Source: an uncultured Prevotellaceae bacterium
GTDB lineage: Bacteria; Bacteroidota; Bacteroidia; Bacteroidales; Bacteroidaceae
Length of the DNA stretch: 64,000 bases
Reading direction: 5' to 3'
Assembly (NCBI GenBank): GCA_900318555.1
Contig: ONKX01000006.1
Location: 1-64,000, forward strand
The translations under genes and the position numbers were made by a program. The notes beneath the pieces are model-generated. The model did not search any database. It was not told where the DNA came from and saw nothing but the letters and a program-made list of their open reading frames with translations. This document shows, piece after piece, positions 39,358 to 48,159 of this stretch; the first letter of the stretch is position 1; each line of letters opens with the position of its first letter.

Positions 39358-39505
39358 GTCTCGGGCTCGAGAGAGTCCGAGACCTTTTGTCAAAAAGGCA
39401 TCGGCTCGAGAGAGTCCGAGACCTTTTTCTAAAGTCTCGCAGAAGCGAGAACTTTGGGAAAAGGTCCGGGGACGATTGAAAATAGTCCGAGACCTTTTTC
39501 TAAAA
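39358..39505. terminator. Terminator followed by degenerate copies of itself
   Basis: GTCTCGG / CCGAGAC with loop GCTCGAGAGAGT and a CTTTT tail (39358-39388) ends the binding-protein gene. The segment GGCTCGAGAGAGTCCGAGAC recurs at 39403-39422. AGTCCGAGACCTTTTTCTAA recurs at 39484-39503, right up to the flavodoxin start. A separate small stem, CTCGC-AGAA-GCGAG, lies at 39436-39449. The terminator appears to have been duplicated in tandem. Confidence 0.75.
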
Positions 39506-39507
39506 GT

Positions 39508-40308
39508 ATGAAGAAGCTTATATTATCACTTGCAGCTATGGCTACTATTTCAACAGCCTATGCACAGAAGGCACTGGTGCTTTATTATTCAGAAACGGGA
39601 ACGACGAAGACCGTTGCTGAAGAGATACAGGTGCAGACGGGTGCCGACATTGAGGGAATCGAGGCTGTAGTGCCTTATTCCGGTAACTTCCAGGAGACTA
39701 TTCAGCGTTCCAACCGTGAACGTGAGAGTGGTGAGACTCCTGCTCTGAAACCGCTGAAAAAGCGCGTTGCCGACTATGACGTCATCTTCCTCGGCTATCC
39801 CATTTGGTTTGGCACCTACGCCCTGCCGATTACTACGCTCGTGAAGGAACAGGACTTTGCCGGCAAGACCGTCGTGCCGTTCTGCACCTTCGGCAGTGGT
39901 GGTCTGAACACCTCGTCGGCCGATTTGAAAAAGGCTCTGCCTAAGGCCAATATCGCCGCAGGCTATGGTGTCCGTACAGCCCGTGTGGCCGCTGCCTCCA
40001 AGGAACTCGACCGTTTCCTGAAGGAGAACGGCTATAAGCAGGGTACAGTAGAAAAGCTGCCGGACTATTCAGTCCAGCAGCCTGTAACCGATGCCGAGCG
40101 TGCCATCTTCGATGCAGCATGCTCAAGCTACCAATTCCCATTGGGTACTCCCCAGACCTTCGGCAAGCGTGCAACCAGCGACAGCACGGACTACAAGTTC
40201 ACTGTCAAGGGTCGCGGCATGAACGGCGAAGAGTCTACTTCCATCATCTACGTTACCGTTGGTAAGGCAGCTGATGCGAAGCCCGAATTCACGGAAGTGG
40301 TACGATAA
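39508..40308 (+). CDS. Exported flavodoxin-like protein
   Basis: The 266-residue protein has a signal peptide (about 1-20, ending AYAQ) and a flavodoxin fold with the FMN phosphate loop YYSETGTTKTVAEE. A second loop, FLGYPIWFGTYALPI, and CTFGSGG lie near the flavin ring. A short C-terminal extension (about 225-266) is beta-rich. Most flavodoxins are cytoplasmic, but exported versions occur in Bacteroidales, where they may serve periplasmic redox reactions. ATG at 39508 is used because the frame upstream runs through the repeated terminators. Confidence 0.83.
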   Translation: MKKLILSLAAMATISTAYAQKALVLYYSETGTTKTVAEEIQVQTGADIEGIEAVVPYSGNFQETIQRSNRERESGETPALKPLKKRVADYDVIFLGYPIWFGTYALPITTLVKEQDFAGKTVVPFCTFGSGGLNTSSADLKKALPKANIAAGYGVRTARVAAASKELDRFLKENGYKQGTVEKLPDYSVQQPVTDAERAIFDAACSSYQFPLGTPQTFGKRATSDSTDYKFTVKGRGMNGEESTSIIYVTVGKAADAKPEFTEVVR

Positions 40309-40325
40309 ACGTAACCACTTGGTTA

Positions 40326-40360
40326 AAACAAAAGGCTCCCGCGTTGGGAGCCTTTTGTTT
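40326..40360. terminator. Bidirectional terminator
   Basis: A perfect 15-base-pair stem, AAACAAAAGGCTCCC and its complement with loop GCGTT, lies between two convergent genes and serves both. Confidence 0.92.
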
Positions 40361-40361
40361 C

Positions 40362-40934
40362 TTAGTCATCCGGATTACCTTTGTAGTGGAAAGGCTGGAT
40401 GTTGGGATTATCTCCCGTGTACATGTCAGGTACTGTGGCGTCCTTGATGAGCTTCTGATTATAGTCACCGCGTACGGCGCCGGTATTCATCAGGAGGTCA
40501 GAGTACTTGACAGTTGGGATGACAATGCCGAAGATACCGATACCTACGCGCACACCCTCAGGATGGATGTTGTTGATGATGCGTGCTGTCTTGAAGAATG
40601 TGTGCGGATAAATCTCCAGTTTGTTCAATTTCTTGTAGGTCTCCCACAGCTCGGGATTCACCTCCGTACTGTCGGCATGGGTGAAGATACGTCCCAAGTT
40701 GCCTACGTAGTCGTCGATGACATCACTTTCAATGCTGTCGCTGGACTCAATACATTCCGTGATGTTGTCTTCTATCTGCCAGCGCATATAGCTGTCAGAA
40801 GGACGTGAGATGGCTGCAACAATCAGCAGTACGATACAGATGACTGCACAAATGACAATCTTTCCGAGACAACTGCCGGTGAATTGCTGGGCAGCGCTCT
40901 GTTTCTTGTAGGTGTTAGGGTTAAACTGTTCCAT
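40362..40934 (-). CDS. Unrecognised single-pass membrane protein
   Basis: The 190-residue protein has one strong membrane segment at about 24-43 (LGKIVICAVICIVLLIVAAI). The extracytoplasmic part is acidic in its first third, and the C-terminus includes NPNIQPFHYKGNPDD. There is no signal peptidase site. I do not recognise the family. It may be the last gene of the folE operon; the 39-base gap holds a heptamer repeat. Confidence 0.65.
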   Translation of the reverse strand: MEQFNPNTYKKQSAAQQFTGSCLGKIVICAVICIVLLIVAAISRPSDSYMRWQIEDNITECIESSDSIESDVIDDYVGNLGRIFTHADSTEVNPELWETYKKLNKLEIYPHTFFKTARIINNIHPEGVRVGIGIFGIVIPTVKYSDLLMNTGAVRGDYNQKLIKDATVPDMYTGDNPNIQPFHYKGNPDD

Positions 40935-40946
40935 GTTTATTTTTTT

Positions 40947-40973
40947 AGTTGTTTAGGGTTTAGGGGTTAGTGA
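40947..40973. repeat. Heptamer repeat (TTTAGGG) between two genes
   Basis: GTTTAGGGTTTAGGGGTTAG plus flanks fills the gap before folE. Confidence 0.7.
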
Positions 40974-41555
40974 CTATTGATTATGCAATAGATTCATGAA
41001 TTCCTGACGGGTCTTGGCTTGGTTGAAGGCGCCGCTGAATTCGCTGGTGGTGGTGATACTATTCTGTTTCTCCACACCGCGCATCTGCATACACATATGG
41101 CGGGCCTCAATGACAACCATGACACCCAGTGGGTGCAATGTCTCCTGGATGCACTGCTTGATTTGCAGCGTCATACGTTCCTGGACCTGCAGCCGGTGGG
41201 CATAGATGTCCACCACACGGGCAATCTTCGACAGTCCCGTGATGTAACCGTTAGGAATATAGGCAACGTGTGCCTTGCCGTAGAACGGCAGCATATGGTG
41301 TTCGCAGAGTGAGAAGAAGTCAATGTCCTTGACAATAACCATCTGCGAGTAATCTTCGCGGAATAATGCCTGACGCAGTATCTCGTGGGCGTCCTGCTCG
41401 TAGCCTTGTGTCAGGAACTGCATGGCCTTGGCCACGCGCATCGGGGTCTTTTGCAGCCCCTCACGGTCAGGATTCTCGCCCAACAATTCCAGGATGCGGT
41501 GGTATTGTGCTGCCAACTCATCCAGTCCTGCGCGATATTCGTATTCTTCTGCCAT
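40974..41555 (-). CDS. folE: GTP cyclohydrolase I
   Basis: The 193-residue protein has all family hallmarks: [17 protein letters not shown] near the start and zinc ligands Cys84 and His87 ([11 protein letters not shown]) with Cys155 (RHMCMQMRG). It also has [14 protein letters not shown] and the C-terminal TTSEFSGAF. It converts GTP to dihydroneopterin triphosphate, the first step of folate synthesis, in the cytoplasm. It begins immediately after the SPOR gene stop (no gap) in the DUF1599-DoxX-TpiA-SPOR-FolE operon. Confidence 0.97.
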   Translation of the reverse strand: MAEEYEYRAGLDELAAQYHRILELLGENPDREGLQKTPMRVAKAMQFLTQGYEQDAHEILRQALFREDYSQMVIVKDIDFFSLCEHHMLPFYGKAHVAYIPNGYITGLSKIARVVDIYAHRLQVQERMTLQIKQCIQETLHPLGVMVVIEARHMCMQMRGVEKQNSITTTSEFSGAFNQAKTRQEFMNLLHNQ

Positions 41556-42146
41556 TTAGTCGTAAACTGTTATTTTACCTTTGACGATGATAGCCTCCTT
41601 AAAGCCCATGTTCCGCAGACTGAGCAGCATCTGGTGTGCTTCCTCGTAGGTGCGGTAGTTGCCCACACGGCATATCCATCGTGGGGAGATGAAATGAGTA
41701 TAGACAGGAACTTCGGGGTAACAGCCTTTGATTCTGCTGGCCACGCTTTCAGCCTGTATGCGGTCTTTGCGTGAGTTGCCGCCGGCATAGGCCTGTACAC
41801 GATAGCCAGTGACCTTCGTACCGCCAGTCCTGATCTTCTTGGTAATCTCCACGGGTGCCTCCTCGGCGGTGGTGCCGTTGTCAGGAGTGGTGGTAGGTTT
41901 CGTTGTTGTCGTAGATGAGGTAGGGTTGGTAGGTTTCGTAGGGGAGGTTGGGGTGGTAGGTTTTGTAGTAGTTGTTGCAGCACCGAGAACGGCACTGTTT
42001 ACCAACTGGTCTATCTCCGCACTCTCCTCAATGGTCACCGTACCCTGTCCCGCCTTCTTCTGCTGGACACGCTGGGTAAACGTCTGTGCACTGGCATTGA
42101 CGACAATGCCAGCACACAGCGTGAAAAATAGGATGAGACGTCTCAT
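41556..42146 (-). CDS. SPOR-domain envelope protein
   Basis: The 196-residue protein has a signal peptide (MRRLILFFTLCAGIVVNASA), a Thr/Pro-rich linker (about 60-100, repeated TTKPTTP-like units) and a C-terminal SPOR domain (about 115-196, GYRVQAYAGGNSRKDRIQAE). SPOR domains bind glycan strands of peptidoglycan lacking stem peptides and often act at division sites. ATG at 42146 is chosen for the signal peptide. The linker differs from the heptamer repeats seen elsewhere and is a normal low-complexity spacer. Confidence 0.87.
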   Translation of the reverse strand: MRRLILFFTLCAGIVVNASAQTFTQRVQQKKAGQGTVTIEESAEIDQLVNSAVLGAATTTTKPTTPTSPTKPTNPTSSTTTTKPTTTPDNGTTAEEAPVEITKKIRTGGTKVTGYRVQAYAGGNSRKDRIQAESVASRIKGCYPEVPVYTHFISPRWICRVGNYRTYEEAHQMLLSLRNMGFKEAIIVKGKITVYD

Positions 42147-42148
42147 TA

Positions 42149-42910
42149 TTACTTCTTCCATGCATCGATGATGCCCTTGAAGTCTGCGCACTTCAGCGAA
42201 GCACCGCCGATGAGACCACCGTCGATGTCAGCCTTGGCAAACAGTTCAGGGGCGTTAGAGGCCTTGCACGAACCACCATACAGGATGCTGGTGTCGTCGG
42301 CAACAGCCTGACCATATTTCTCAGCTACGATAGAGCGGATGTAGGCGTGAATCTCCTCAGCCTGCTCAGCAGTAGCGGTCTTACCGGTACCGATGGCCCA
42401 GATGGGCTCGTAAGCGATGACGATATTCTTGAACTCCTCTTCGCTGAGGTTGAATACGCTACCCTCGAGTTCGGCCTTTACAACCTCGTTCTGCTTGTTA
42501 GCCTCACGCTCTGCCAGTGTCTCACCGATGCAGAAGATAACCTTCAGACCGTTCTTCAGTGCCAGCAGCACCTTCTCCTTCAGGATCTCGGGAGTCTCCT
42601 TGTAGTACTCTCGACGCTCAGAGTGACCCAGAATGACATACTGAGCACCTGTGCTCTTCACCATCTCGGCGCTCACCTCACCCGTGAAGGCACCCTTCTC
42701 CTTGTCAGCGCAGTTCTCGGCACCCAGACCTACCAGCTGTGCATCCAATACGTTAGCGACTGATGCCAGGTGGATAAACGGTGTGCAGATAATCACGTCA
42801 CAGTTGGGCTTGTCAGCCTTCAGTGCGTCGTTCAGTTCCTTTGCCAGGGCAATGCCCTCCTGCAGGTTCAGGTTCATTTTCCAGTTGCCTGCTACGATTT
42901 TCTTTCTCAT
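42149..42910 (-). CDS. tpiA: Triosephosphate isomerase (C-terminal part of the fused frame)
   Basis: The 253 residues from ATG 42910 form a full enzyme: GNWKMN (active-site Lys), ILGHSERRE (catalytic His), [15 protein letters not shown] (catalytic Glu and loop 6), and [13 protein letters not shown] and GGLIGGASL (phosphate binding). It interconverts dihydroxyacetone phosphate and glyceraldehyde-3-phosphate in the cytoplasm. The A-rich stretch AAAAGTAACACAACA before ATG is typical of Bacteroidetes initiation regions, so separate initiation is likely even though the frame is continuous. It ends 2 bases before the SPOR gene start. Confidence 0.93.
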   Translation of the reverse strand: MRKKIVAGNWKMNLNLQEGIALAKELNDALKADKPNCDVIICTPFIHLASVANVLDAQLVGLGAENCADKEKGAFTGEVSAEMVKSTGAQYVILGHSERREYYKETPEILKEKVLLALKNGLKVIFCIGETLAEREANKQNEVVKAELEGSVFNLSEEEFKNIVIAYEPIWAIGTGKTATAEQAEEIHAYIRSIVAEKYGQAVADDTSILYGGSCKASNAPELFAKADIDGGLIGGASLKCADFKGIIDAWKK

Positions 42911-44086
42911 TGTTGTGTTACTTTTAAATTGTTGATTGATATCTTTGTTTGATACTTTTTTCTTCTTAAGCCATTGTGTCCATGTCCACAGCCTGTCGGC
43001 AATGACCAAGAGCACGAGCGGCAGCACATACCAAAGCAGAATGACCAGAATCTTGCCGGGTACCGAATTGCCGGGCAGCTGCCCCAGTGCCGTATGTTCC
43101 AGACGTCCGTCCAGAGCCTGTTCGTCCGGCAGCCGGTTGTGGCTCCACTTACGGATAATGACGCCGTCCTTCAACAACAGCACGCCGGGATTGCTGCGAA
43201 TCATCGTCTTCAGTGTCGTCTCGTCGGTCTGACAGTACGGATATTCCGCTCCTGTCGTCTCGCGCCATGTGTTGATGGCCTCTGGTCCGCTGGCCGTCAG
43301 ACAGTAGAACGGGTATCCGTTTCCGGCAGCATATTCATACAGCAGGTTGATGCGGTCTAGCTGACTGTCGTCGGCCTGTTCCAAGTGCGGTGCCGCCATC
43401 AGGAACGTATAGCCTTTGTTCAATAGCATCGGTTCCGTGATATCGTCGCCCTCGGCGATTCGTTCCACGAAGAAGTCGACGTATGGCGAGTCCTGTCCAT
43501 CCATCATCTTCTGCCATCCCTCGCGCAGATTCGTTCCTACGTGGTAAGGGCGGAAATCGAAGTAGGGCAGGTTGTACAGCGACCATCCCGACACGGCCAA
43601 TATGAATATCGCCGTATAGTTGATGACAATCCACTGGTTGCTCTTCGACACGAAGCGCATCATGTCCAGTGGCCGCCACGCCACGAGGACGGCACATGCC
43701 AGCAGCACGACATTCTTCCAGAACGTCTGCCAGTTGGTCAAAACCAGCGCGTCACCGAAACATCCGCAGTCGCTTACGGGGTCGGCCACTGCCAACCACA
43801 ACGTCAGCGGAGTCATCACGAGCATCACCAGCAATACCAATCGCGACACCAGTCGGCGGCGGATGGCGAACATCAGGCAGATGCCCAACACAAATTCAAC
43901 GGCCGACAACAGCACGGAAGCTCCCAGCGTCACGAAGTCAGGCAGTGTTCTGCCCAACTCCATCGCCGTCAGGTAGTCGGCTATCTTATATTGTGTGCCC
44001 AGCGGGTCAACGGCCTTCACGAATCCTGACAGAATCAGTACGGTGGCCAATACAAACCGGGCTATGTTGACTATCGTCTTTCTCAA
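42149..44086 (-). CDS. DoxX-like membrane protein fused in frame to triosephosphate isomerase
   Basis: One open frame of 645 codons joins two proteins with no stop codon. Residues about 1-385 are a BT_3928-like DoxX-family membrane protein with four N-terminal membrane segments ([20 protein letters not shown] and following), a further segment near 155, a thioredoxin-like periplasmic part and a last membrane segment near 360. A 19-residue linker ([19 protein letters not shown]) leads directly into the complete triosephosphate isomerase. Related genomes keep the two as neighbouring genes, as far as I recall. Either this is a true fusion or TpiA starts independently at 42910. Confidence 0.7.
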   Translation of the reverse strand: MRKTIVNIARFVLATVLILSGFVKAVDPLGTQYKIADYLTAMELGRTLPDFVTLGASVLLSAVEFVLGICLMFAIRRRLVSRLVLLVMLVMTPLTLWLAVADPVSDCGCFGDALVLTNWQTFWKNVVLLACAVLVAWRPLDMMRFVSKSNQWIVINYTAIFILAVSGWSLYNLPYFDFRPYHVGTNLREGWQKMMDGQDSPYVDFFVERIAEGDDITEPMLLNKGYTFLMAAPHLEQADDSQLDRINLLYEYAAGNGYPFYCLTASGPEAINTWRETTGAEYPYCQTDETTLKTMIRSNPGVLLLKDGVIIRKWSHNRLPDEQALDGRLEHTALGQLPGNSVPGKILVILLWYVLPLVLLVIADRLWTWTQWLKKKKVSNKDINQQFKSNTTMRKKIVAGNWKMNLNLQEGIALAKELNDALKADKPNCDVIICTPFIHLASVANVLDAQLVGLGAENCADKEKGAFTGEVSAEMVKSTGAQYVILGHSERREYYKETPEILKEKVLLALKNGLKVIFCIGETLAEREANKQNEVVKAELEGSVFNLSEEEFKNIVIAYEPIWAIGTGKTATAEQAEEIHAYIRSIVAEKYGQAVADDTSILYGGSCKASNAPELFAKADIDGGLIGGASLKCADFKGIIDAWKK

Positions 44087-44637
44087 TGCTCTTCTTTCAA
44101 CTTTATGGCGCCAAACACGGCGTAGTTGATGATATCCATGTAGTTGGCGTCGATGCCTTCGCTGACTAGCGTCTCACCGCCGAGGTTCTCAATCTCCTTG
44201 ATGCGCTCAATCTTCGTCAGGATGAAGTCCGTATAGCTGCTCACCCGCATACCACGCCACGCCTCGTCGTAGTCGTGGTTCTTGCGTTTCATCAGTTCCA
44301 GCGCTTCGTTGGCATACTTGTCATACAGCTTCATGGCTTCTTCGACACTGATATCCACCGTATCGCTGAATCCGTTGTATATCTGGATGAGTCCTACAAT
44401 ACCGTAGTTGATGAGTGCGATGAACTCTGGTCGGATACCTTCTCCCACCAGCGACTCCTTCTTGATTTCCAGCGAACGGATACGCTTGGCCTTGATAAAC
44501 AGCTGGTCGGTCAGCGACGATGGTCGCAATATACGCCATGAAGCCCCGTAGTCGTGGAGCTTCTTTTCGAACAGCGTACGGCATTCACCGATAATCTGTT
44601 CAAACTGGCGATTGGTTATTTCAAAATTACTTTCCAT
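44083..44637 (-). CDS. DUF1599 protein
   Basis: The 184-residue protein consists of two similar halves. Each has a K/[10 protein letters not shown] or [13 protein letters not shown] motif followed by a TD-F/L-I-K-ER-I-E segment and an INY-V/G-I/F-G helix. This matches DUF1599, thought to be nucleotide-related. Its stop overlaps the DoxX-TpiA start by 4 bases (ATGA). It is first in a conserved Bacteroidales operon. The function is unknown. Confidence 0.85.
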   Translation of the reverse strand: MESNFEITNRQFEQIIGECRTLFEKKLHDYGASWRILRPSSLTDQLFIKAKRIRSLEIKKESLVGEGIRPEFIALINYGIVGLIQIYNGFSDTVDISVEEAMKLYDKYANEALELMKRKNHDYDEAWRGMRVSSYTDFILTKIERIKEIENLGGETLVSEGIDANYMDIINYAVFGAIKLKEEH

Positions 44638-44640
44638 TTC

Positions 44641-44672
44641 TTACCTCTTACCTCTCACCTCTTACCTCTTAA
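44641..44672. repeat. Heptamer repeat (TTACCTC)
   Basis: Four to five units fill the gap between the PAP2 and DUF1599 genes. Confidence 0.75.
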
Positions 44673-46471
44673 AGATTCACCATGAACGACAGTCCGATGG
44701 TAACGTAATTCATTTTCTTCTCCTTCTTGTAAACGATTGGGTCGAGCAACATGTAAAAAGGTGATACGATGCTGGTGTTCAACAGGTCGTAAGTCGTTGG
44801 CGTCACCGCATGCTTCATAAAGTTGAACGTGTCGCCGGTCAGTGTGAAGGTCTTCTTCGTATAGTCGTAGTCAACGAACAGACGCCACGAGAAGTTTGAC
44901 TTATACTTGTAGGTCAGTGAAATACCCGTACCCCACGACGTAGAACTCTTCGCACCCAGTGTCACGTAGTCCCAATCGACGTTGTATGTTTCGCCAGTAG
45001 ACTTAGGGTCTTGTAGAATGAACCAGCGGCCGGTTTCATCCTCGTAGATCTTACCGTTAGAAACCCATAGATCGTATGGAATATCCTTGACATTACCCTC
45101 TGCATGACCGTCAATATCGAGTTCCTGTGTGAACGAACGTCCGATGAGCAACTTGGTGCCAAGGGCAAATTGCTTGCTTAAGGGAATATTGAAGTAGAGA
45201 CCACCGCTGACGGTGAATTCTGCCAGATGGTCACTCTTCACCGTACCAGTCAGGTTCGTGACGGGCAGACCGCCTTCACTGAGAGACGCTAAGGGGAAAG
45301 TCTGTCGAGCTTCCTCATATACTGGAGCTACCATCGTGGACCAATAGTCGGTGGGGTCATCTGTGGAGATGTAGTTAAACTGTCCGAAACTCTTTGCAGA
45401 CATAGCACGAACACGTAAACGTCCACCGACACCAATATATTTATTAAAGAAATAGGCGCCCTCGGCATCCACCACAGTAGCAGCACGGAACTGTATGCGA
45501 CTATCTTCGGATTCTACATCGCCGATTTCCATAATTCCGTATTTCTCACGATCCTGCAGGTCAGCAAGGCTGAAGTCTATATCCTTGCCGCCAAGACCTA
45601 CACCCATCGAAATGCCGAAGAATGAAGGGTTCTCGAAGTCCATCTGCAGATCATTGCGCAACAGGCCCTTGCCCTTGAACAGCAGGTCGCTAAAGGCGTA
45701 ACCGAGCTCTGTGGACAGGATACCGATACCGGCACCCGACATGACGTCAGAAACCCAGTGACGGTTGTTCAGTACACGCATCACACCTGTAGCAGTAGCC
45801 ACACCATAGCCGGCTACTGAGAACCACGGTGAGCGCGTCAGACCGTATTCCTTGTGCAGCAATGTGGCACCGACGAACGACGTGGCTGTATGGCCTGAGG
45901 GCCATGAATTTGCCTGCGAACCGTCAGGACGCATCTCCTTGGCGGTATATTTGATGCCATTCACGAGGGCGGCCATCAATCCGTAGGACATTGCTGCGCT
46001 GGCCAGCAGTCGGGGCCAGTCACTACGGCCTTCGTATCCACCCAGCTTCAGACCAACCGTCAAGGCCGGACCGAAATACTGTGTATAGTCGTCAATACCT
46101 GTTTTGAAGTCCGTCAACAACTGCGTATTCTTCTTGCCGTCCTTATTGTTTACGCGGAACATAGCCTTGTCGCCCTTGATGAGCATACCAGCTATAAACA
46201 AGGGAACGCCTACGAATGTCATGTCGTCCATGAACTTATAAGGCTTCACGCCGGGATTGGTCTTCGACTTGAAGAAATCGAAGTCCATCTTCGGTGAAGC
46301 CTCGGGTGCCTTCATGTCCAGTGTCAACACATCAGTTGCCGGAACGCTTACCAACTCTGCCTTCATCTCGGGGACTTCCAACTTCAGTGGCTCCGTTGTT
46401 GTGAAATTACTTGCGGTCGCAAAACTGCACATTCCGCAGACTAATATGGCCAGAATAGCTCGTAGTTTCAT
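44669..46471 (-). CDS. PAP2-family phosphatase with outer-membrane-type C-terminal half
   Basis: The 600-residue protein has a signal peptide and a PAP2 domain with the three signature motifs KEMRPDG, SWPSGHT and RVLNNRHWVSDV. The C-terminal half (about 290-600) is rich in alternating beta strands and ends in FMVNL, typical of a barrel. Lipid phosphatases of this layout occur in Bacteroidales and may act on lipid A, undecaprenyl or phospholipid phosphates. The substrate is not known. It is a single gene with its own promoter region at 46506. Confidence 0.85.
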   Translation of the reverse strand: MKLRAILAILVCGMCSFATASNFTTTEPLKLEVPEMKAELVSVPATDVLTLDMKAPEASPKMDFDFFKSKTNPGVKPYKFMDDMTFVGVPLFIAGMLIKGDKAMFRVNNKDGKKNTQLLTDFKTGIDDYTQYFGPALTVGLKLGGYEGRSDWPRLLASAAMSYGLMAALVNGIKYTAKEMRPDGSQANSWPSGHTATSFVGATLLHKEYGLTRSPWFSVAGYGVATATGVMRVLNNRHWVSDVMSGAGIGILSTELGYAFSDLLFKGKGLLRNDLQMDFENPSFFGISMGVGLGGKDIDFSLADLQDREKYGIMEIGDVESEDSRIQFRAATVVDAEGAYFFNKYIGVGGRLRVRAMSAKSFGQFNYISTDDPTDYWSTMVAPVYEEARQTFPLASLSEGGLPVTNLTGTVKSDHLAEFTVSGGLYFNIPLSKQFALGTKLLIGRSFTQELDIDGHAEGNVKDIPYDLWVSNGKIYEDETGRWFILQDPKSTGETYNVDWDYVTLGAKSSTSWGTGISLTYKYKSNFSWRLFVDYDYTKKTFTLTGDTFNFMKHAVTPTTYDLLNTSIVSPFYMLLDPIVYKKEKKMNYVTIGLSFMVNL

Positions 46472-46505
46472 CGTTTAATACCTTTAATATTATTATATTT
46501 GGGTG

Positions 46506-46563
46506 CAAAGATAATAAAAAAATCTAAATTATCTCTCTAAACCCTAAATTTTTTGTACTTTTG
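46506..46563. promoter_or_regulatory. Divergent promoters between PAP2 and cca
   Basis: TATCTTTG on the minus strand (46513-46506) serves the PAP2 gene. TACTTTTG on the plus strand (46556-46563) serves cca and fixes its start at 46591, not the TTG at 46561. Neither has a perfect TTTG at -33. Confidence 0.6.
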
Positions 46564-46590
46564 CAGCCGCATTCATTGATTTTACGCAAA

Positions 46591-48102
46591 ATGAAACTAT
46601 ATTCGGACGCAGCACTGGCAAAGATATTGGACAAAGATATCTTCCATCTCATCGGCAATGTTGCCGACGAGTTGGGGGTGGAGTGTTACGTCGTCGGGGG
46701 TTACGTACGCGATATATTCCTCGAACGGCCGTCTGACGATATCGATGTCGTCGTCGTCGGTTCGGGTATCCGTGTTGCTGAGGCCCTGAAACAGCGTCTT
46801 GGCCGTCGTGCCCATCTCTCGGTATTCCGCAATTTCGGTACTGCCCAGGTGAAGGTGGCAGTTGGTAATTGGCAGTTAGCTAATAGCCAAGGGCCAAGAG
46901 CCAAGAGCCTCGAAATAGAGTTCGTGGGGGCACGAAAGGAAAGCTACAGCCACGACTCGCGCAAACCCATTGTTGAGGACGGCACACTGGAAGACGACCA
47001 GAATCGCCGTGACTTCACCATCAATGCGATGGCTATCTGTCTGAACCACAGTCGCTTCGGACAACTCGTCGATCCCTTCAACGGCATTGCTGACCTCGAG
47101 GATGGCATCATTGCCACGCCGCTCGACCCTGAGGTGACATTCTCTGACGATCCGTTGCGCATGATGCGTTGTATTCGTTTTGCTACGCAGCTGAACTTCC
47201 AGATTGAGGACGAGACTTTCGAGGCCCTGCAACGGATGGCTGCACGTATCAAGATTGTCAGTGCCGAACGTATCGAGGTGGAACTGAACAAAATCATGAT
47301 GGCACCCCATCCGAGTATTGGTTTCGAACTGCTCCAACGTTCGGGACTGCTTCAGATTATTCTGCCCGAACTCGCAGCTCTTGACATCGTTGAAAAGCGT
47401 GACAACCGTGCTCATAAAAACAATTTCTATCATACCCTCGAAGTCCTCGAAAACGTCGCAAGAGCCAACTGCCAAGAGCCAATGGTTAATAGCCAAAATA
47501 TCCTTTGGCTCCGTTGGGCGGCCTTGCTGCATGATGTGGGAAAGACCAAGTCCAAACGCTGGGAACCGGGTATTGGCTGGACCTTCCACAACCACAATAC
47601 CATCGGTGCACGTATGGTGCCACAGATCTTCCGGCGCCTCAAACTCCCCATGGGTGCCGAGATGAAGTATGTCCAGCTGCTCGTCGACCTCCATATGCGA
47701 CCGCAGGTCATTGCTGACAGCGAGGTTACTGACTCCGCCGTGCGCCGTCTGTTAAACGATGCCGGCGACTACATCGACGACCTTATGCTGCTCTGCGAGG
47801 CGGATATTACATCGAAGAACGAGGTAAAAAAACGGATGTTCCTTGAGAATTTCCGTATGGTTCGCGAAAAACTTGCCGACCTCCAGGTCAAAGACTACAA
47901 ACGCCTCCTCCAGCCTGTCATCGATGGTAATGAGATCATGGAACTCTTCCATCTGCAGCCTTCCCGCGAGGTGGGTGTCCTCAAGCAATACCTCAAGGAT
48001 GCCGTCCTTGACAACCGTGTGGAAAACGAGCATGAGCCGCTGATGGCTCTCCTTCTCGAAAAAGCCCGCCAAATGGGTCTGATATCTTTACAGTCATCAT
48101 AA
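46591..48102 (+). CDS. cca: CCA-adding tRNA nucleotidyltransferase with HD domain
   Basis: The 503-residue protein has the nucleotidyltransferase core (VVGGYVRD, then DIDVVVVG with the metal aspartates). It also has RRDFTINAMA, DPLRMMRCIRFATQLNF and an HD domain (ALLHDVGKTK, His314-Asp315). It repairs or adds the 3' CCA of tRNA. Two stretches coded by repeats break the usual sequence: residues 91-106 (VGNWQLANSQGPRAKS) and 291-303 (RANCQEPMVNSQN). Both keep the frame and probably lie in surface loops. The start is set by the promoter at 46556. Confidence 0.93.
   Translation: MKLYSDAALAKILDKDIFHLIGNVADELGVECYVVGGYVRDIFLERPSDDIDVVVVGSGIRVAEALKQRLGRRAHLSVFRNFGTAQVKVAVGNWQLANSQGPRAKSLEIEFVGARKESYSHDSRKPIVEDGTLEDDQNRRDFTINAMAICLNHSRFGQLVDPFNGIADLEDGIIATPLDPEVTFSDDPLRMMRCIRFATQLNFQIEDETFEALQRMAARIKIVSAERIEVELNKIMMAPHPSIGFELLQRSGLLQIILPELAALDIVEKRDNRAHKNNFYHTLEVLENVARANCQEPMVNSQNILWLRWAALLHDVGKTKSKRWEPGIGWTFHNHNTIGARMVPQIFRRLKLPMGAEMKYVQLLVDLHMRPQVIADSEVTDSAVRRLLNDAGDYIDDLMLLCEADITSKNEVKKRMFLENFRMVREKLADLQVKDYKRLLQPVIDGNEIMELFHLQPSREVGVLKQYLKDAVLDNRVENEHEPLMALLLEKARQMGLISLQSS
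46858..46910. repeat. Heptamer repeat inside cca (first)
   Basis: Units GGCAGTT, AGCTAAT, AGCCAAG and GGCCAAG, in frame within the nucleotidyltransferase domain. Confidence 0.78.
47461..47500. repeat. Heptamer repeat inside cca (second)
   Basis: Units AGAGCCA, ACTGCCA, AGAGCCA and ATAGCCA lie in frame just before the HD motif. Confidence 0.75.
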
Positions 48103-48159
48103 CAGGGGTACTTGCCTAGGCCGTGAGAGGCCGACCCCCTTTAACAAAACAAGTAAAAA
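48083..48159 (+). promoter_or_regulatory. Candidate preQ1-type leader pseudoknot before the queuosine genes
   Basis: TATCTTTA (48083-48090) could be a promoter with start near 48097. The leader folds as GGGGT (48105-48109) with ACCCC (48134-48138), enclosing a small GGCC-GTGAGA-GGCC hairpin (48119-48132). The loop ACTTG (48110-48114) is complementary to CAAGT (48150-48154), five bases before the start codon at 48160, with an A-rich linker between. This is the plan of an H-type pseudoknot like preQ1 riboswitches, but with an extra hairpin in the loop. It could also be a weak terminator of cca. Confidence 0.45.

Noticed and set aside
39454..39507. Upstream start for the flavodoxin gene
   Set aside because: The extra codons come from the duplicated terminator region and would hide the signal peptide.
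41800..41970. Thr/Pro-rich tract in the SPOR gene as another heptamer insertion
   Set aside because: The DNA has no 7-base period; it is an ordinary flexible linker of SPOR proteins.
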